From the NCBI RefSeq assembly GCF_014076845.1, contig NZ_JACGUT010000079.1, positions 372,001 through 436,000 on the forward strand: a stretch of 64,000 nt of DNA, read 5' to 3'. Under the pieces are notes generated by a model. The model saw only the letters and a list, made by a program, of their open reading frames with translations. It did no database searches and was not told the origin of the DNA. The stretch comes from Colwellia sp. MB3u-41. Its GTDB lineage: Bacteria > Pseudomonadota > Gammaproteobacteria > Enterobacterales > Alteromonadaceae. The translations under genes and the position numbers were made by a program. This document shows positions 8,919-20,544 of this stretch, piece by piece (positions within the stretch are counted from its first letter, which is position 1; every line of letters starts with the position of its first letter).

Positions 8919-10487
8919 TTACTTTTTAGGTCTAAGCGTTAAATCATGAAAATCAAAGCTAAAATCAGTGGCACGAGATACCGCTTTCATCGTTACATAA
9001 TTAATTGAACCGTCGGTATTCAAATTAAAATTAACAAAAGCATCTGCTTCTAATGTTCTATCCCCCCAACGTACAATAAAAGTATTATGTTGATAATGCT
9101 CTAACGTTCCCTGTAATGCGGGTGTATTACCGAACTGCATTGTTAAAGCGTTATTGGCATAGTTAATGACTATGTCGCCATACCAGTTATCCGTATAAGT
9201 TTGCGCATAGGCTTTTAAAGGTAGGGAGTGTCGTGAATTTTTATCAATATTGCTCGCTGCTTCAACTAAACGATTTACCTCTGCTGTTTTACGTTTCTGA
9301 TTCATATCATCATAGAATTTCACCCAGTCTTTTGCTGGCAATTCTAAATATTCATTTAAAATTTGATGGTAAATAGCGTTAAAAGCGTATCCTGATTGTT
9401 GATTAGTTAGAATAACCATTGCTAAATTTTCTTCTGGTACTAGTACAACTTTAGACACCATGCCTAAGATGCCACCACTATGATGAACAAGTTTCACGCC
9501 GTGGTAGTCATTTAAAAACCAGCCTAAACCATAACCAGAAAAATGTGTTTTATCATTTTCTGTGGCGGCTTTAGATACTGGTAAGATTGTGTGCATTTGC
9601 CACATATTGTGACTTTGACGCTCACTAAAAATATTTTCATCCTCGCCATAAGCCCCTTCATTTAACTGAGCTTTAAGCCATAAAGACATATCGTTAACAC
9701 TTGAAGCAACAGAGCCCGCAGAAGAGAATTGCTCTAAGAAATCGCCACCAACAACGTTTAACTTATCATCTAACGGTACGTGTGCACGTGCTACGTTATT
9801 ATTTTCTTTTGAAATCAATGAAAATTTTGCTTTGGTATTTTTCATACCAAGTGGTTGAAAAATAGTATCTTTGATGTTTTCTTGCCAACTTTTCCTGGTA
9901 ATTTTGGCAATGATTTCACCTGCTATAACATACATTAAATTATCGTAGGCAAATTCGCTTCGGAAACTTGAAACCTCAGGTAAATGTTTTAAACCTTTAA
10001 TAATGTCTTTATTCGTTAACGTGGTGCCCGGCCAAATCATAAGATCGCCCGCACCTAAACCTAAACCACTATTGTGTGACAACAAATCCAAAATAGTGAA
10101 TTGACGTGTAACATAAGCGTCTGGCATTTGGAATTCAGGAATAATATCAATAACTTTTGATTGCCATGTCAATTTACCTTGATCAACCAAGTTTGCGAGT
10201 AAGGCTGCTGTCATCGCTTTTGTATTTGATGCAATACCAAACAAGGTATCACCATTCACCTTGTTATTCGTACCGTATTCGGTTAAACCAAACCCTTTAC
10301 TCATAACAACTTTATTATTTTTGACAATAGCAACCGCTATACCAGGTACTTGAAAAGTCTCCATCGCTTTGTTGATTGATTTTTCAATGTTTTGTTTTTT
10401 TTGTTCAAGCATGCTCGATGAAGTAGCAAAAGCTAACGAGACAAATAAATAGGCTGTTGCCATTAAACCAACGTGGAGTACTTTCAT
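8919..10487 (-). CDS. Secreted serine hydrolase, beta-lactamase/class C-like, with C-terminal DUF3471-type domain
   Basis: 522 residues beginning with a signal peptide (hydrophobic core about 8-20). The penicillin-binding/AmpC-like fold is shown by the SxxK motif S-N-T-K (87-90), a Y-D-N motif at 181-183, and H-S-G (336-338) in place of KTG. The last hundred or so residues resemble the DUF3471 module common in this group. Such proteins act in the periplasm as esterases, D-aminopeptidases or peptidases, and most are not beta-lactamases. Monocistronic, convergent with rsmD. The substrate cannot be read from sequence. Confidence 0.85.
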   Translation of the reverse strand: MKVLHVGLMATAYLFVSLAFATSSSMLEQKKQNIEKSINKAMETFQVPGIAVAIVKNNKVVMSKGFGLTEYGTNNKVNGDTLFGIASNTKAMTAALLANLVDQGKLTWQSKVIDIIPEFQMPDAYVTRQFTILDLLSHNSGLGLGAGDLMIWPGTTLTNKDIIKGLKHLPEVSSFRSEFAYDNLMYVIAGEIIAKITRKSWQENIKDTIFQPLGMKNTKAKFSLISKENNNVARAHVPLDDKLNVVGGDFLEQFSSAGSVASSVNDMSLWLKAQLNEGAYGEDENIFSERQSHNMWQMHTILPVSKAATENDKTHFSGYGLGWFLNDYHGVKLVHHSGGILGMVSKVVLVPEENLAMVILTNQQSGYAFNAIYHQILNEYLELPAKDWVKFYDDMNQKRKTAEVNRLVEAASNIDKNSRHSLPLKAYAQTYTDNWYGDIVINYANNALTMQFGNTPALQGTLEHYQHNTFIVRWGDRTLEADAFVNFNLNTDGSINYVTMKAVSRATDFSFDFHDLTLRPKK

Positions 10488-10622
10488 ATTTTCATCCTTA
10501 TTTTATTATATTAATGATATCCAGCAAATTAACTAAATATAGATGTTCGGGCTCGTATTTACTAAAATCTACTTTTAGCACGATAGCTAACTAATAAAGA
10601 AAATACTTCTGCCCTGACAGGG

Positions 10623-11222
10623 CTAACTAATTTCCAGTCCTAAATTTGACAAACCTTCTTCAAGTACCATCGTTTTAATTTTAATACATGTTTCTTTATT
10701 TTCTGGGGAATCTTTTAAGGCGTAATAAAGCTCATTTTGAGTATCGAACTCCCACTCCATTAATGGGTGTTGCTCAATTTCTTTGTCCGTAATCTCACTG
10801 TCATCCTTTTGATCTCGTTGGTCAGCAATAATCAACTCAACATAATAATTCACACTATTTTCGGATAATCGTGAAACAATTTCGGCTCCTTGAACATCTT
10901 TATCTTGCATAGCCTGTAAAAGTGACATGGTCGCCATAGTCGCATCAATAGCAGGAAATACACCAAAAAAATCAAATTCCTCGGGGTCCGGTATTTGCGG
11001 TTCAAGCTTACTTATTTGTGCATCATAATTAATTTTACAACGATTATTTTTATCAAGCCATTGCCAGATAAGCGCTAATTGATTACGTAATACAGAGAAT
11101 TCACCAAACTCTGCATGTTCAGCAAACATTTGGTAATTAGGGATCATTCGTTCTAATAAGGCAGCAGAAAAGGCAATTTGTTGCCATTGACTTAAATGAG
11201 AAAAAGGAAGTTGAATAGCCAC
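10623..11222 (-). CDS. yjaG: YjaG family protein (DUF416)
   Basis: About 199 residues, similar along its whole length to E. coli YjaG (196 residues): LERMIPNYQMF near the N-terminus and a GVFPAIDATMA stretch in the middle. I place the start at GTG 11222 because GAGAG lies five bases upstream; TTG at 11234 would add four residues but lacks a ribosome site. The function of the family is not established, and the protein is probably cytoplasmic (no signal or membrane segment). Encoded alone between a serine hydrolase and a SapC-like gene. Confidence 0.85.
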   Translation of the reverse strand: MAIQLPFSHLSQWQQIAFSAALLERMIPNYQMFAEHAEFGEFSVLRNQLALIWQWLDKNNRCKINYDAQISKLEPQIPDPEEFDFFGVFPAIDATMATMSLLQAMQDKDVQGAEIVSRLSENSVNYYVELIIADQRDQKDDSEITDKEIEQHPLMEWEFDTQNELYYALKDSPENKETCIKIKTMVLEEGLSNLGLEIS

Positions 11223-11291
11223 ATGTACTCTCAATAGTGAAATTTAAAAAGATATTATATACGAGAATATAACATTCAGTTTATTTAGATA

Positions 11292-11318
11292 TAAAAAAAG
11301 AGCCTTCCGGCTCTCTTT
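11292..11318 (-). terminator. Intrinsic terminator of the SapC-like gene
   Basis: A 6-bp stem (11299-11304 with 11309-11314) with a 4-nt loop is followed on the minus strand by a run of T. It lies about 20 bp past the stop codon of the SapC-family gene. Confidence 0.85.
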
Positions 11319-11336
11319 TCTAAAACAACAAAGTAA

Positions 11337-12101
11337 TTATGCTTCAGCAGTTTCTTTAGCAAAATGTACTTGGATACCCGCTACTTTTTGCTCATTATCA
11401 GACAAGTTACGTAATTGTGCTAATTTATTAATTTGACCAATAGAACCTAGCATTGCATGAATAGGAATGAATATTCCGCGTTTATGAAAGTCTAAAACTT
11501 TATCATCGCTAAGATCTTGAAGTTTTTTCTCATCAATACCAAATAAACCAACAAGTTTTTTGTTTTCACCCGTACTGAAATTAACATGAAGTTCTAATTC
11601 TTGTAATAAGTCATTTTCAGCTAACTCTTCCATGAATTTTTCAGTCATTGTTTCGTTTTCATATAAACGACCTAGCGAATTCTGAACACTTTTATAAAAC
11701 TCAGTGTCATTGCCTTCAGCATCAAATAAAGCATTTTCTTTATCTTCGCCTACATATTCATTCTCTACATCGATATACGTTGTTAATGTTTTTTCTTTAT
11801 CTGGGTCAACACCTAAACCAAATGGCATCATTGAAACACCTTGAGGTAAATAAGTTCCATTCCAGCGTTCATCTTTATAATATAAATTTTCACCCGCTTC
11901 TAGACCTAGCATTACGATGCTGCGGTAACGAGCCGCTTCTGGTTGCTTAACTAAAAAAATAGGAAAACTATTAGCTGCTTTTGAATATTCTCTAGCGGTA
12001 ATAGGCGCAATATGTTGATTTGCTATATGTTCTAAGCCACGTTTAGTAGCAACTTTTAAATTTTTATGTAGATCTTTTCTTACAGGAACGACGTTAGCCA
12101 T
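11337..12101 (-). CDS. SapC family protein
   Basis: 254 residues from the ATG at 12101, beginning MANVVPVRKDLHKNLKV. A start at 12137 is open, but an AAAGAGAA ribosome site precedes only the inner one. The SapC signature is visible: HIAPITAREYSKAANSFPIFLVK, then a central WNGTYLPQGV and a C-terminal segment with the IGQINKLAQLRN helix. SapC was named from a Campylobacter surface-layer locus, but in marine gammaproteobacteria it usually occurs away from S-layer genes, as here. No signal peptide. Function unknown; only the family assignment is supported. Confidence 0.8.
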   Translation of the reverse strand: MANVVPVRKDLHKNLKVATKRGLEHIANQHIAPITAREYSKAANSFPIFLVKQPEAARYRSIVMLGLEAGENLYYKDERWNGTYLPQGVSMMPFGLGVDPDKEKTLTTYIDVENEYVGEDKENALFDAEGNDTEFYKSVQNSLGRLYENETMTEKFMEELAENDLLQELELHVNFSTGENKKLVGLFGIDEKKLQDLSDDKVLDFHKRGIFIPIHAMLGSIGQINKLAQLRNLSDNEQKVAGIQVHFAKETAEA

Positions 12102-12321
12102 AATAATATAATTCTCTTTAATACATGCGCTTTTCATTTAAAAAAATTAGCGCTTTTATAATGTTATAAATAGTTATGGTGACGCTGAAGCGAGCTTTCA
12201 ATGGTAACTAAAAAAATAATGCTAATTTTGTCAAATTTCTTAATAGCTTATTAATCTACATGATATATCAGCTATACTTTTACAAATAATATCAATTAGC
12301 TAATACTTCCCTTATATTTTA

Positions 12322-12660
12322 ATGAAAATAATGAAAATAATGAAAAATTTACTCATCAGCCTGTTTCTAAGTCTATTTATATTGTTAGTCACGAATATTG
12401 TCCAAGCAAAACCGAAAACAAAAACTTTTTATGGTCGTAGTTTAGACGGCTTTGCCCAAGTAAAAATAAAAAACAACACCACTGAAAGTCTTGCATGTTA
12501 TGTTGCTATTGACGGCTTTAAAATAAAATTTCGCTTACTCGCTCTTCGGGAATCACAATGGTACGCCACCAATGATAAACGTTTTGAATATCGTAATTTC
12601 AGTACTTGGTGTGATTACTTAACTTTGTACCCTGAATATTTGAGATATAAAACTTTTTAG
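12322..12660 (+). CDS. Small putative secreted protein, unknown
   Basis: 112 residues with a clear signal peptide (hydrophobic 9-27, likely cleavage after VQA). The mature part is about 82 residues, basic, with two cysteines that could form a disulfide. The 5' end has three nine-base repeats, each beginning ATG (12322, 12331, 12340), in the same frame, so the start is ambiguous by six residues. No good Shine-Dalgarno sequence is seen. Monocistronic, convergent with glmS. I do not recognise a family. Confidence 0.6.
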   Translation: MKIMKIMKNLLISLFLSLFILLVTNIVQAKPKTKTFYGRSLDGFAQVKIKNNTTESLACYVAIDGFKIKFRLLALRESQWYATNDKRFEYRNFSTWCDYLTLYPEYLRYKTF

Positions 12661-12693
12661 TTTTATTGATAACTATTTATTAAGACTAAATAT

Positions 12694-12721
12694 AAAAAAC
12701 GCCACTAAGGGTAGTGGCGTT
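12694..12721 (-). terminator. glmS intrinsic terminator
   Basis: A 10-bp stem (12698-12707 with 12712-12721) with a 4-nt loop is followed on the minus strand by six T. It lies about 45 bp past the glmS stop codon. The plus-strand side lacks a T-run, so it serves glmS rather than the small convergent gene. Confidence 0.85.
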
Positions 12722-12764
12722 CATAAATATCAGACTGTGTAAAAATTGTTTACGTTAAACCTAA

Positions 12765-14597
12765 CTATTCAACCGTAACTGATTTTGCTAGATTACGCGG
12801 CTGATCAACATCAGTACCTTTTATAATGGCAACATAATATGAAAGTAATTGTAGTGGTAAGGTATACACAATAGGGGCAATTAAATCATCACATACTGGC
12901 ACATTAATCACTTTCATTGTTTCATCACTAGCAAAATTTGCTTCACTATCGGCAAATACATACATTAAGCCACCGCGCGCACGAACTTCTTCTACATTTG
13001 ATTTAAGTTTTTCGATTAAATCATTTTTTGGTGCAACCACTATCACCGGCATATCAGCATCGATTAGCGCTAATGGTCCATGTTTTAGTTCACCTGCGGC
13101 ATAGGCTTCAGCATGAATGTACGAGATTTCTTTTAACTTCAGTGCACCTTCCATTGCAATAGGGTATTGATCCCCTCGGCCTAAGAATAGGGCGTTGTGT
13201 TTATCAGCAAAATCTTCTGCTAACTCTTCAATTGAGCTTGCAAGTGCTAAGACTTCTTCTAACTTGCTCGGTAGAGACATTAGCGATTGTGCTATTTCGT
13301 TTTGAAGTTGCTCACTCATACCATGATGCTTACCGATAGCTAAGGTCATCATCAATAAGCCAACTAATTGTGTGGTAAAGGCTTTGGTTGAAGCAACACC
13401 GATTTCAACACCTGCTTTGGTCATGAAGGCTAAGTCAGATTCACGCACCAGAGATGAACCCGCAACATTACAAATCACTAAGCTTGCTTTATAACCTAAC
13501 TCTTTCGCTAAACGTAAAGCCGCTAATGTATCTGCAGTTTCACCTGATTGAGAAATAGTTACAATCATGGCATTCTTTGGCACATGTGATTTACGGTATC
13601 GAAATTCACTGGCAATTTCGATATTACAAGAAACACCCGCTAATGACTCTAACCAATATCGTGCCACCATGCCTGAATGATAACTGGTACCACAAGCAAT
13701 AATTTGTACATGTTCGATACTTTTAAATATCTCATCAGCGCCTTCACCGAAAGTGTTCATATCAAGCACATTGCCTGATAAGCGACCTTCTAAAGTATTA
13801 CGAATAGCGGTGGGTTGTTCGTACGTTTCTTTTAACATGTAGTGACGGTATTCACCTTTATCACCACTTTCTTGACTGATATCTTGTTCTTTTGCTTCTC
13901 GCTCTACTGGAGCACCATTGAGATCGAATACATTGACTTCAAAACGTGTTACTTCAGCAACATCACCTTCTTCAAGAAACGAGAATTTACGAGTCACCGG
14001 TAAAAGAGCCATCATATCTGAAGCAATAAAATTTTCACCAACACCATAGCCAATAACCAAAGGACTACCAGAGCGAGCAACAATTACGCGGCTTTTATCT
14101 GCTGTATCAAGCACAACGGTTCCATAAGCGCCATCAAGTTGTTTCACTGTTTTTTGTACGGCTTCAAGCAAGGTTGCAGATGTTTTAAGTTCGAGATGCA
14201 CTAAATGAGCAATAACTTCGGTATCTGTTTCTGAAACAAATTCGTAGCCCATTCCTTGCAGTCGAGCTCTAAGTTCTTGATGATTTTCAATGATACCATT
14301 ATGTACCACTGCAATATTATCACTAGAAATATGTGGGTGAGCGTTTACTTCGCTTGGTGCGCCATGAGTAGCCCAGCGAGTATGAGCGATGCCTGTTCCA
14401 CCAGATAAAGGAGATAACGCTAAAGCGTCAGCTAACTCTTGTACCTTTCCTAAGCGACGTACTCTATTTAATTGATTATTATCATCAATAATAGCAACAC
14501 CTGCAGAGTCATAACCGCGATATTCTAAGCGTTTTAACCCTTCTACTAATATATCTGCTACATCACGTTGTGCTACAGCACCTACGATCCCACACAT
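12765..14597 (-). CDS. glmS: Glutamine-fructose-6-phosphate aminotransferase GlmS
   Basis: 610 residues, the usual length. The N-terminal glutaminase begins [20 protein letters not shown] with catalytic Cys2, so the start is certain. The C-terminal part has two SIS sugar-isomerase domains ([34 protein letters not shown]) and ends in the typical [11 protein letters not shown]. It converts fructose-6-phosphate and glutamine to glucosamine-6-phosphate, the first step to UDP-GlcNAc. It lies 11 bp downstream of a DeoR-type regulator gene, almost certainly in one transcript. No glmS ribozyme is present; the spacer is far too short. Confidence 0.98.
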   Translation of the reverse strand: MCGIVGAVAQRDVADILVEGLKRLEYRGYDSAGVAIIDDNNQLNRVRRLGKVQELADALALSPLSGGTGIAHTRWATHGAPSEVNAHPHISSDNIAVVHNGIIENHQELRARLQGMGYEFVSETDTEVIAHLVHLELKTSATLLEAVQKTVKQLDGAYGTVVLDTADKSRVIVARSGSPLVIGYGVGENFIASDMMALLPVTRKFSFLEEGDVAEVTRFEVNVFDLNGAPVEREAKEQDISQESGDKGEYRHYMLKETYEQPTAIRNTLEGRLSGNVLDMNTFGEGADEIFKSIEHVQIIACGTSYHSGMVARYWLESLAGVSCNIEIASEFRYRKSHVPKNAMIVTISQSGETADTLAALRLAKELGYKASLVICNVAGSSLVRESDLAFMTKAGVEIGVASTKAFTTQLVGLLMMTLAIGKHHGMSEQLQNEIAQSLMSLPSKLEEVLALASSIEELAEDFADKHNALFLGRGDQYPIAMEGALKLKEISYIHAEAYAAGELKHGPLALIDADMPVIVVAPKNDLIEKLKSNVEEVRARGGLMYVFADSEANFASDETMKVINVPVCDDLIAPIVYTLPLQLLSYYVAIIKGTDVDQPRNLAKSVTVE

Positions 14598-14608
14598 AAG
14601 TTCTTCCT

Positions 14609-15370
14609 TTATTTTGCAATAAGTAAATTAACGTCTTGTTCTAATAATTTGGCTTTTAATTCATCAGACAAATCTGCATCAGTGATCAGTATGTCTATAT
14701 TTTTCCATGGAATTTCGACGTTAGGTATTTTTCGATTAATTTTTTCTGATTCTACAAGTACGATAACTTCACGAGAAACATCGGCCATAACTCGGCTTAG
14801 TCCTAGTAGCTCATTAAAGGTGGTAGTACCACGTTCTATATCAATGCCATCAGCACCGATAAAGAGTTGATCAAAGTCATATGATCTAAGAACACTCTCT
14901 GCTACCTGTCCTTGAAAAGATTCTGAGTGTGTATCCCAAGTACCACCGGTCATCAATAATGTCGGTTCATTTTCAAGTGCATGCAGATCAGAAGCTATTG
15001 CTAAAGAGTTGGTCATAACAATCAACCCTTGTTTGCTATTAAGTTCTTTAACTAAGGCTGAAGTTGTACTACCGCTGTCGATAATTATACGGTTATGATC
15101 CCGAATCAATGTCGCCGCTTTGCTCGCAATTGAAACCTTTCGTTTCGAAACTTTTTCTGATTTATGCTCAATAATATCTCGAGGTAAAGGCACAGCTCCA
15201 CCGTAACGTCTAAGCAATAAACCGCTATTTTCTAGGGCTGCTAAATCCTTTCTAATAGTAACTTCTGAAGTTGCAAATTTTTTTGCAAGGCTATCAACAC
15301 TTACTTCTCCATGCTCATTAAGCTCAGAGATAATACTGTGGCGACGCTGTTGGGTATTTCTTTTTGACAT
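14609..15370 (-). CDS. DeoR/GlpR family transcriptional regulator upstream of glmS
   Basis: 253 residues with an N-terminal winged helix-turn-helix (about 5-60, [21 protein letters not shown]) and a C-terminal DeoR sensor domain related to ribose-5-phosphate isomerase (about 75-235, [15 protein letters not shown] and IGADGID). Members usually sense a phosphorylated sugar. Co-transcription with glmS suggests control of amino-sugar synthesis, perhaps by glucosamine-6-phosphate; that is inference. The 300-bp gap upstream likely holds its operator, but I could not pick a palindrome with confidence. Confidence 0.88.
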   Translation of the reverse strand: MSKRNTQQRRHSIISELNEHGEVSVDSLAKKFATSEVTIRKDLAALENSGLLLRRYGGAVPLPRDIIEHKSEKVSKRKVSIASKAATLIRDHNRIIIDSGSTTSALVKELNSKQGLIVMTNSLAIASDLHALENEPTLLMTGGTWDTHSESFQGQVAESVLRSYDFDQLFIGADGIDIERGTTTFNELLGLSRVMADVSREVIVLVESEKINRKIPNVEIPWKNIDILITDADLSDELKAKLLEQDVNLLIAK

Positions 15371-15670
15371 ACGATTAGGGTTATCTTTTGTTTCGACACT
15401 TATCTTACATAATAAGTTTCGTTTAGTAACTTAAGCTATTAGAACAAAAGTATACATTTATGGCAATAATTATTTATTTTTGTGGTAAAAATGAAGTTTT
15501 TGCTATCTTTTTATTCAGTCAATATAACTGCTGATCGTTTTTGCTATATTCCATGACAACTTTAATTTACTTATTTATTTGATTACAACGAAGATTCATA
15601 TTCAATTTATAATAGATAAAAAGCAAAAAGAGGCACGATAAGCGCCTCTTTCTTTTGATAACGTAAGAGT
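15371..15670. promoter_or_regulatory. Gap between glmU and the DeoR-glmS operon
   Basis: 300 bp without a gene. The glmU end holds an intrinsic terminator. The rest is AT-rich and must contain the promoter of the DeoR-glmS operon on the minus strand. No other ORF or repeat stands out. Confidence 0.5.
15625..15651 (-). terminator. glmU intrinsic terminator
   Basis: An 8-bp stem (15627-15634 with 15644-15651) and a 9-nt loop, with T residues following on the minus strand, lie about 20 bp past the glmU stop. Confidence 0.8.
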
Positions 15671-17044
15671 CTACGTTTGTTTTGTTGGTCTTTTCCACGT
15701 TGGTATATTGCGTTGTTTACCTCTAGCTACCGCTAATTCGTCAGCTTCTACATCTTTGGCAATAACCGAACCTGCGCCAACTGTCGCGTTAACCCCAATA
15801 AATACAGGAGCGACTAAGGAGCTATTTGAGCCGATAAAGGCACCATCATCAATTTGGGTTTGAAACTTATTAACACCATCGTAATTACAAGTAATGGTTC
15901 CAGCGCCAATATTAACATTTTGGCCTATTGTGGTATCACCTAAGTAAGTTAAGTGACCCGCTTTACTGCCTTCTCCTAATGTTGTTTTTTTCATTTCAAC
16001 AAAATTACCCACGTGTGAATTTCGATCCATTGTCGTCCCAGGACGAAGTCTAGCAAACGGTCCTACTGAGCAATCATCGCCAACAACAGCTTTTTCTATA
16101 ATACTATTAGGTTTAACAATGGTATTTTCACCAATTGTGCAGTCTTTTAAAATACAGTTTGCACCTACTTGAACACCATTAGCTAAAATAACCTCTCCTT
16201 CAAAAATACAATTAATATCTATGTGCACTTCTTGACCGATAACAATTTTTCCACGAATATCAATGCGGTTTGGGTCTCGTAAACTTGCACCCGCTATCAT
16301 TAACGCTTCAGCTTCACGTAACTGAAAGGCTCTTTCTAAAGAGGCTAACTGTACACGATTATTAGCGCCTTCTACTTCAACTTCTGTTTCAGGGTGAGCG
16401 GTCGCGATAGGTTTTCCTTCTTTATGACAAGCGGCAATAATATCAGTTAGGTAATACTCACCTTGTGCATTATCACTTGACAGGTTTGCAAGCCAGCGTT
16501 TTAAATCACCACCATTGGCTAAGAGAATCCCCGTATTAGCCTCTGTAATTAATAACTGTTCTGGCGACGCATCCTTTTGTTCAATAATACCTACGACAGA
16601 GTTTTCTTTACGAACAATGCGGCCATATCCATTTGGATTAGCTAAGTTCACCGTTAACAGCCCCATACCACTCTCTGGCTTAGCCGCTAATAGGTTTTGT
16701 AACGTGCTCACTTTGGTTAGTGGCACATCACCATATAGTACCAATACATTTTCATCATCCTTAATAAAAGGAGAGGCCATATCTACAGCATGCCCGGTAC
16801 CTAACTGCTCTTTTTGCTCAATAAAAGTTAAATCATCACTTTTACTATTATCAGTTATTGTTGCTTTTAATACTTCACCACCGAAACCATAAACAATATA
16901 AATATTTTCAGCATTAAGCTGGCGTGCTGCATCAATGACATGGCTAACCATTGGCTTATCAGCAATTGCGTGAAGTACTTTAGGGAGTGATGACCGCATG
17001 CGAGTACCTTTACCCGCGGCAAGAACGACAACTGAAAGAGACAT
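15671..17044 (-). CDS. glmU: Bifunctional UDP-GlcNAc pyrophosphorylase / glucosamine-1-phosphate acetyltransferase GlmU
   Basis: 457 residues. The N-terminal uridyltransferase begins [20 protein letters not shown], with QLGTGHAV and LYGDVPL following. The C-terminal half is a left-handed beta-helix of hexapeptide repeats, with the acetyltransferase residues in RLRPGT, GNFVEMK and NYDG. It carries out the last two steps to UDP-GlcNAc for peptidoglycan and LPS. In E. coli glmU and glmS are one operon; here a regulator gene and a terminator separate them, so they are independently transcribed. In many relatives glmU follows atpC directly; here a small opposite-strand gene intervenes. Confidence 0.98.
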   Translation of the reverse strand: MSLSVVVLAAGKGTRMRSSLPKVLHAIADKPMVSHVIDAARQLNAENIYIVYGFGGEVLKATITDNSKSDDLTFIEQKEQLGTGHAVDMASPFIKDDENVLVLYGDVPLTKVSTLQNLLAAKPESGMGLLTVNLANPNGYGRIVRKENSVVGIIEQKDASPEQLLITEANTGILLANGGDLKRWLANLSSDNAQGEYYLTDIIAACHKEGKPIATAHPETEVEVEGANNRVQLASLERAFQLREAEALMIAGASLRDPNRIDIRGKIVIGQEVHIDINCIFEGEVILANGVQVGANCILKDCTIGENTIVKPNSIIEKAVVGDDCSVGPFARLRPGTTMDRNSHVGNFVEMKKTTLGEGSKAGHLTYLGDTTIGQNVNIGAGTITCNYDGVNKFQTQIDDGAFIGSNSSLVAPVFIGVNATVGAGSVIAKDVEADELAVARGKQRNIPTWKRPTKQT

Positions 17045-17410
17045 AGTATATCCGTTATATATGGTTTTTCTTAGTTAAGTGTAAATATTGTAACCTTGTT
17101 TTATCACATTAACTATAGGTATTGACCTAAATACCTTTTTGTTTAAGTCGCCTAACACACTGATAATTTTTCTTTTTAAAGTTAGCGCCTATAGCGATAA
17201 TGAGCTAAAAACGAATAATCGTGACTTGTAAATTAACATATTGTATTTATCGCCATCTTACATAATAAATAAATTTACACTTTATTTACAAAAAGATATA
17301 TTTATATTTACATAACGAATAAATATATATAAGTTAAGTAAGCGTTAACTCAGGCAAATAAATTATTTATATTTGTCTTTTTTACATTAACTTATAAGAA
17401 AGGAATTAAA
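17045..17410. promoter_or_regulatory. AT-rich gap upstream of glmU and the small secreted gene
   Basis: 366 bp of extremely AT-rich DNA between divergent genes. It must carry the glmU promoter (minus) and the promoter of the 75-residue secreted protein (plus). Many ATTTACA/TAAAT-like words recur between 17220 and 17330, but they are not clean repeats. A good ribosome site (AAAGGAA, 17399-17405) precedes the plus-strand gene. No further gene is seen. Confidence 0.45.
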
Positions 17411-17638
17411 ATGAAAGTATCTAAATTGATTATAGCAGCCGCGGCTACAATTTTTACAGCAACAACCTTTGCAGCTTATTCGCCTAGTCATTATGTTGAA
17501 CGTGTTTATTTTCAATCAGCGAATAGTAATTCAATAGTAGGCGAGTCAACCCGATTTTGTAGTGGCACTTATTACAATACTGGTTCTACTACTCTTTATT
17601 TTTCTGAATTAAGAATTGCTTGTGATAATAAATTTTAA
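17411..17638 (+). CDS. Small secreted protein, DUF6289-like
   Basis: 75 residues with a typical signal peptide (MKVSKLIIAAAATIFTATTFA), leaving a mature peptide of about 54 residues. It has two cysteines (in FCSGTYY and IACDN) that could pair. The pattern V-G-E-S-x-x-FC-x-G-T-Y-x-x-x-G-S-T-T resembles the small exported DUF6289-type proteins, a tentative family call from memory. It has a strong ribosome site, its own bidirectional terminator and no cotranscribed neighbour. Function unknown; a periplasmic or secreted peptide is likely. Confidence 0.65.
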   Translation: MKVSKLIIAAAATIFTATTFAAYSPSHYVERVYFQSANSNSIVGESTRFCSGTYYNTGSTTLYFSELRIACDNKF

Positions 17639-17654
17639 TTGTAATTTTTAGTCA

Positions 17655-17683
17655 TAAAAAAAGCGACCAATGGTCGCTTTTTT
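17655..17683. terminator. Bidirectional terminator between the small secreted gene and atpC
   Basis: A nearly perfect palindrome has GC-rich 7-bp arms (GCGACCA and TGGTCGC) flanked by A-run and T-run on opposite sides, so it can stop transcription from both the plus-strand gene and the convergent atp operon. Confidence 0.9.
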
Positions 17684-17715
17684 AATCACTAAAACTTAGT
17701 GTTATGCCTATTACA

Positions 17716-18138
17716 TTAGACTTTCTTATTAGACGCTTGTATTACGCGTAATTGCGCAGTTACTCGCGCTAATTCAGCCGCGACTTCAGCAAAGCCAACA
17801 TCTCCGCCATGGGCGTTCATGTGTTTTTCTGCACGTTGCTTAGCTTCTAATACTTCTTTTTCATCCAAATCGTCTGCACGTATCGCTATATCAGCTAATA
17901 CGGTTACGTTATTTGGTTGAACTTCTAACATGCCGCCAGAAAGATATATAACATCTACTGAACCACCATATTTAACAATACGAGCCATACCAGGTTTTAG
18001 CGAGGTCAATAAAGGTGCGTGACCAGGCATAATACCTAGTTCACCTTCTGAACCTGTGATCTGTAATGATTCAATACGTCCAGAGAATAGATTCTCTTCT
18101 GCACTTACTACATTTAGATTTACCGTCATTGCTGACAT
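17716..18138 (-). CDS. atpC: ATP synthase F1 epsilon subunit
   Basis: 140 residues. The N-terminal beta-sandwich ([14 protein letters not shown], then [24 protein letters not shown]) and the C-terminal helical hairpin with the [11 protein letters not shown] helix are as in E. coli epsilon. The subunit sits on the central stalk and its C-terminal helices can inhibit ATP hydrolysis. The ATG at 18138 follows a strong GGAGG. Last gene of the atp operon; the terminator follows about 30 bp on. Confidence 0.97.
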   Translation of the reverse strand: MSAMTVNLNVVSAEENLFSGRIESLQITGSEGELGIMPGHAPLLTSLKPGMARIVKYGGSVDVIYLSGGMLEVQPNNVTVLADIAIRADDLDEKEVLEAKQRAEKHMNAHGGDVGFAEVAAELARVTAQLRVIQASNKKV

Positions 18139-18212
18139 TTTGACCTCCTAAAGTAGGCGGTTAGATCGTTAATAAGTCGATGACTTACGTTAACCTAACA
18201 CGCCCAAACAAA

Positions 18213-19622
<1,410 letters not shown>

Positions 19623-19656
19623 TTATTTACTAATAAAATAAACAAAGAACTTTTGT

Positions 19657-20517
19657 TTATACCGCTGCTGCACCAGCACAGATCTCACCCAATTCTTGAG
19701 TAATACTTGCTTGACGCGCTTTGTTATATACCAATTGTAAATCATCAATTAAGTCACCCGCATTATCTGTTGCAGCTTTCATTGCAACCATACGAGCAGC
19801 TTGTTCACAGGCGAGATTTTCAACCACACCTTGATATACTTGCGATTCCGTATAACGAACGAGCAGTTTTTCAAGTAAAACTTGAGCATCAGGTTCGTAT
19901 AAATAATCCCAGCTATGCTTAAATGCGTCATCATCTGACTTAGGCAAAGGTAAAAGTTGATCGATTGTTGGATTTTGCGTCATAGTATTAACAAATTTGT
20001 TATATACAATGAACAATCTATCTATCTCACCACTATCATAGGCATTCAACATGACCTTAACACTACCAATTAAATCAGTTAGTGAAGGATTGTCACCTAA
20101 TCCAGACTTCTGTGACACTATTTTAGCACCAATATTGTTAAAAAATGACGTAGCTTTAGAACCCACTATGGCAAATTCAACATCGGCGCCCGCTGTTTGG
20201 TGTGTACCCGCATCGACAAGTACTTTTTTAAATAAATTGATATTTAAACCACCACACAAACCACGGTCTGTTGAGACAACGATATAACCTACACGCTTGA
20301 CTTCACGTTCAACCATATATGGATGACGAAATTCTAAATTACCAAGTGCGACGCGACCGATCACATCTCGCATATTTTCAGCGTATGGACGAGATGCAGC
20401 CATGTTATCTTGCGCTTTGCGCATTTTACTAGCTGCAACCATTTCCATTGCGCTGGTGATCTTCTGTGTGTTTTTTACACTTCCAATCTTTGATTTAATC
20501 TCTTTACCACCAGCCAT
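19657..20517 (-). CDS. atpG: ATP synthase F1 gamma subunit
   Basis: 286 residues. The N-terminal helix ([34 protein letters not shown]) and the C-terminal helix ([31 protein letters not shown]) form the coiled-coil shaft that rotates inside the alpha3-beta3 ring. The central Rossmann-like domain carries [12 protein letters not shown]. Length matches E. coli (287). Internal gene of the atp operon. Confidence 0.98.
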   Translation of the reverse strand: MAGGKEIKSKIGSVKNTQKITSAMEMVAASKMRKAQDNMAASRPYAENMRDVIGRVALGNLEFRHPYMVEREVKRVGYIVVSTDRGLCGGLNINLFKKVLVDAGTHQTAGADVEFAIVGSKATSFFNNIGAKIVSQKSGLGDNPSLTDLIGSVKVMLNAYDSGEIDRLFIVYNKFVNTMTQNPTIDQLLPLPKSDDDAFKHSWDYLYEPDAQVLLEKLLVRYTESQVYQGVVENLACEQAARMVAMKAATDNAGDLIDDLQLVYNKARQASITQELGEICAGAAAV

Positions 20518-20544
20518 GACTATTCTCCAAAAAGGTTAACTAGA

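Noticed and set aside
9778-9800. CACGTG-containing palindrome as a further parS
   Set aside because: The flanking bases do not match the 16-bp parS consensus.
14598-14608. Possible glmS ribozyme
   Set aside because: Only 11 bp separate the regulator and glmS, far too short, and the regulator fits as the control element.
16515-16892. A 125-residue plus-strand frame inside glmU
   Set aside because: Antisense shadow of a well-conserved gene; composition mirrors glmU codons.
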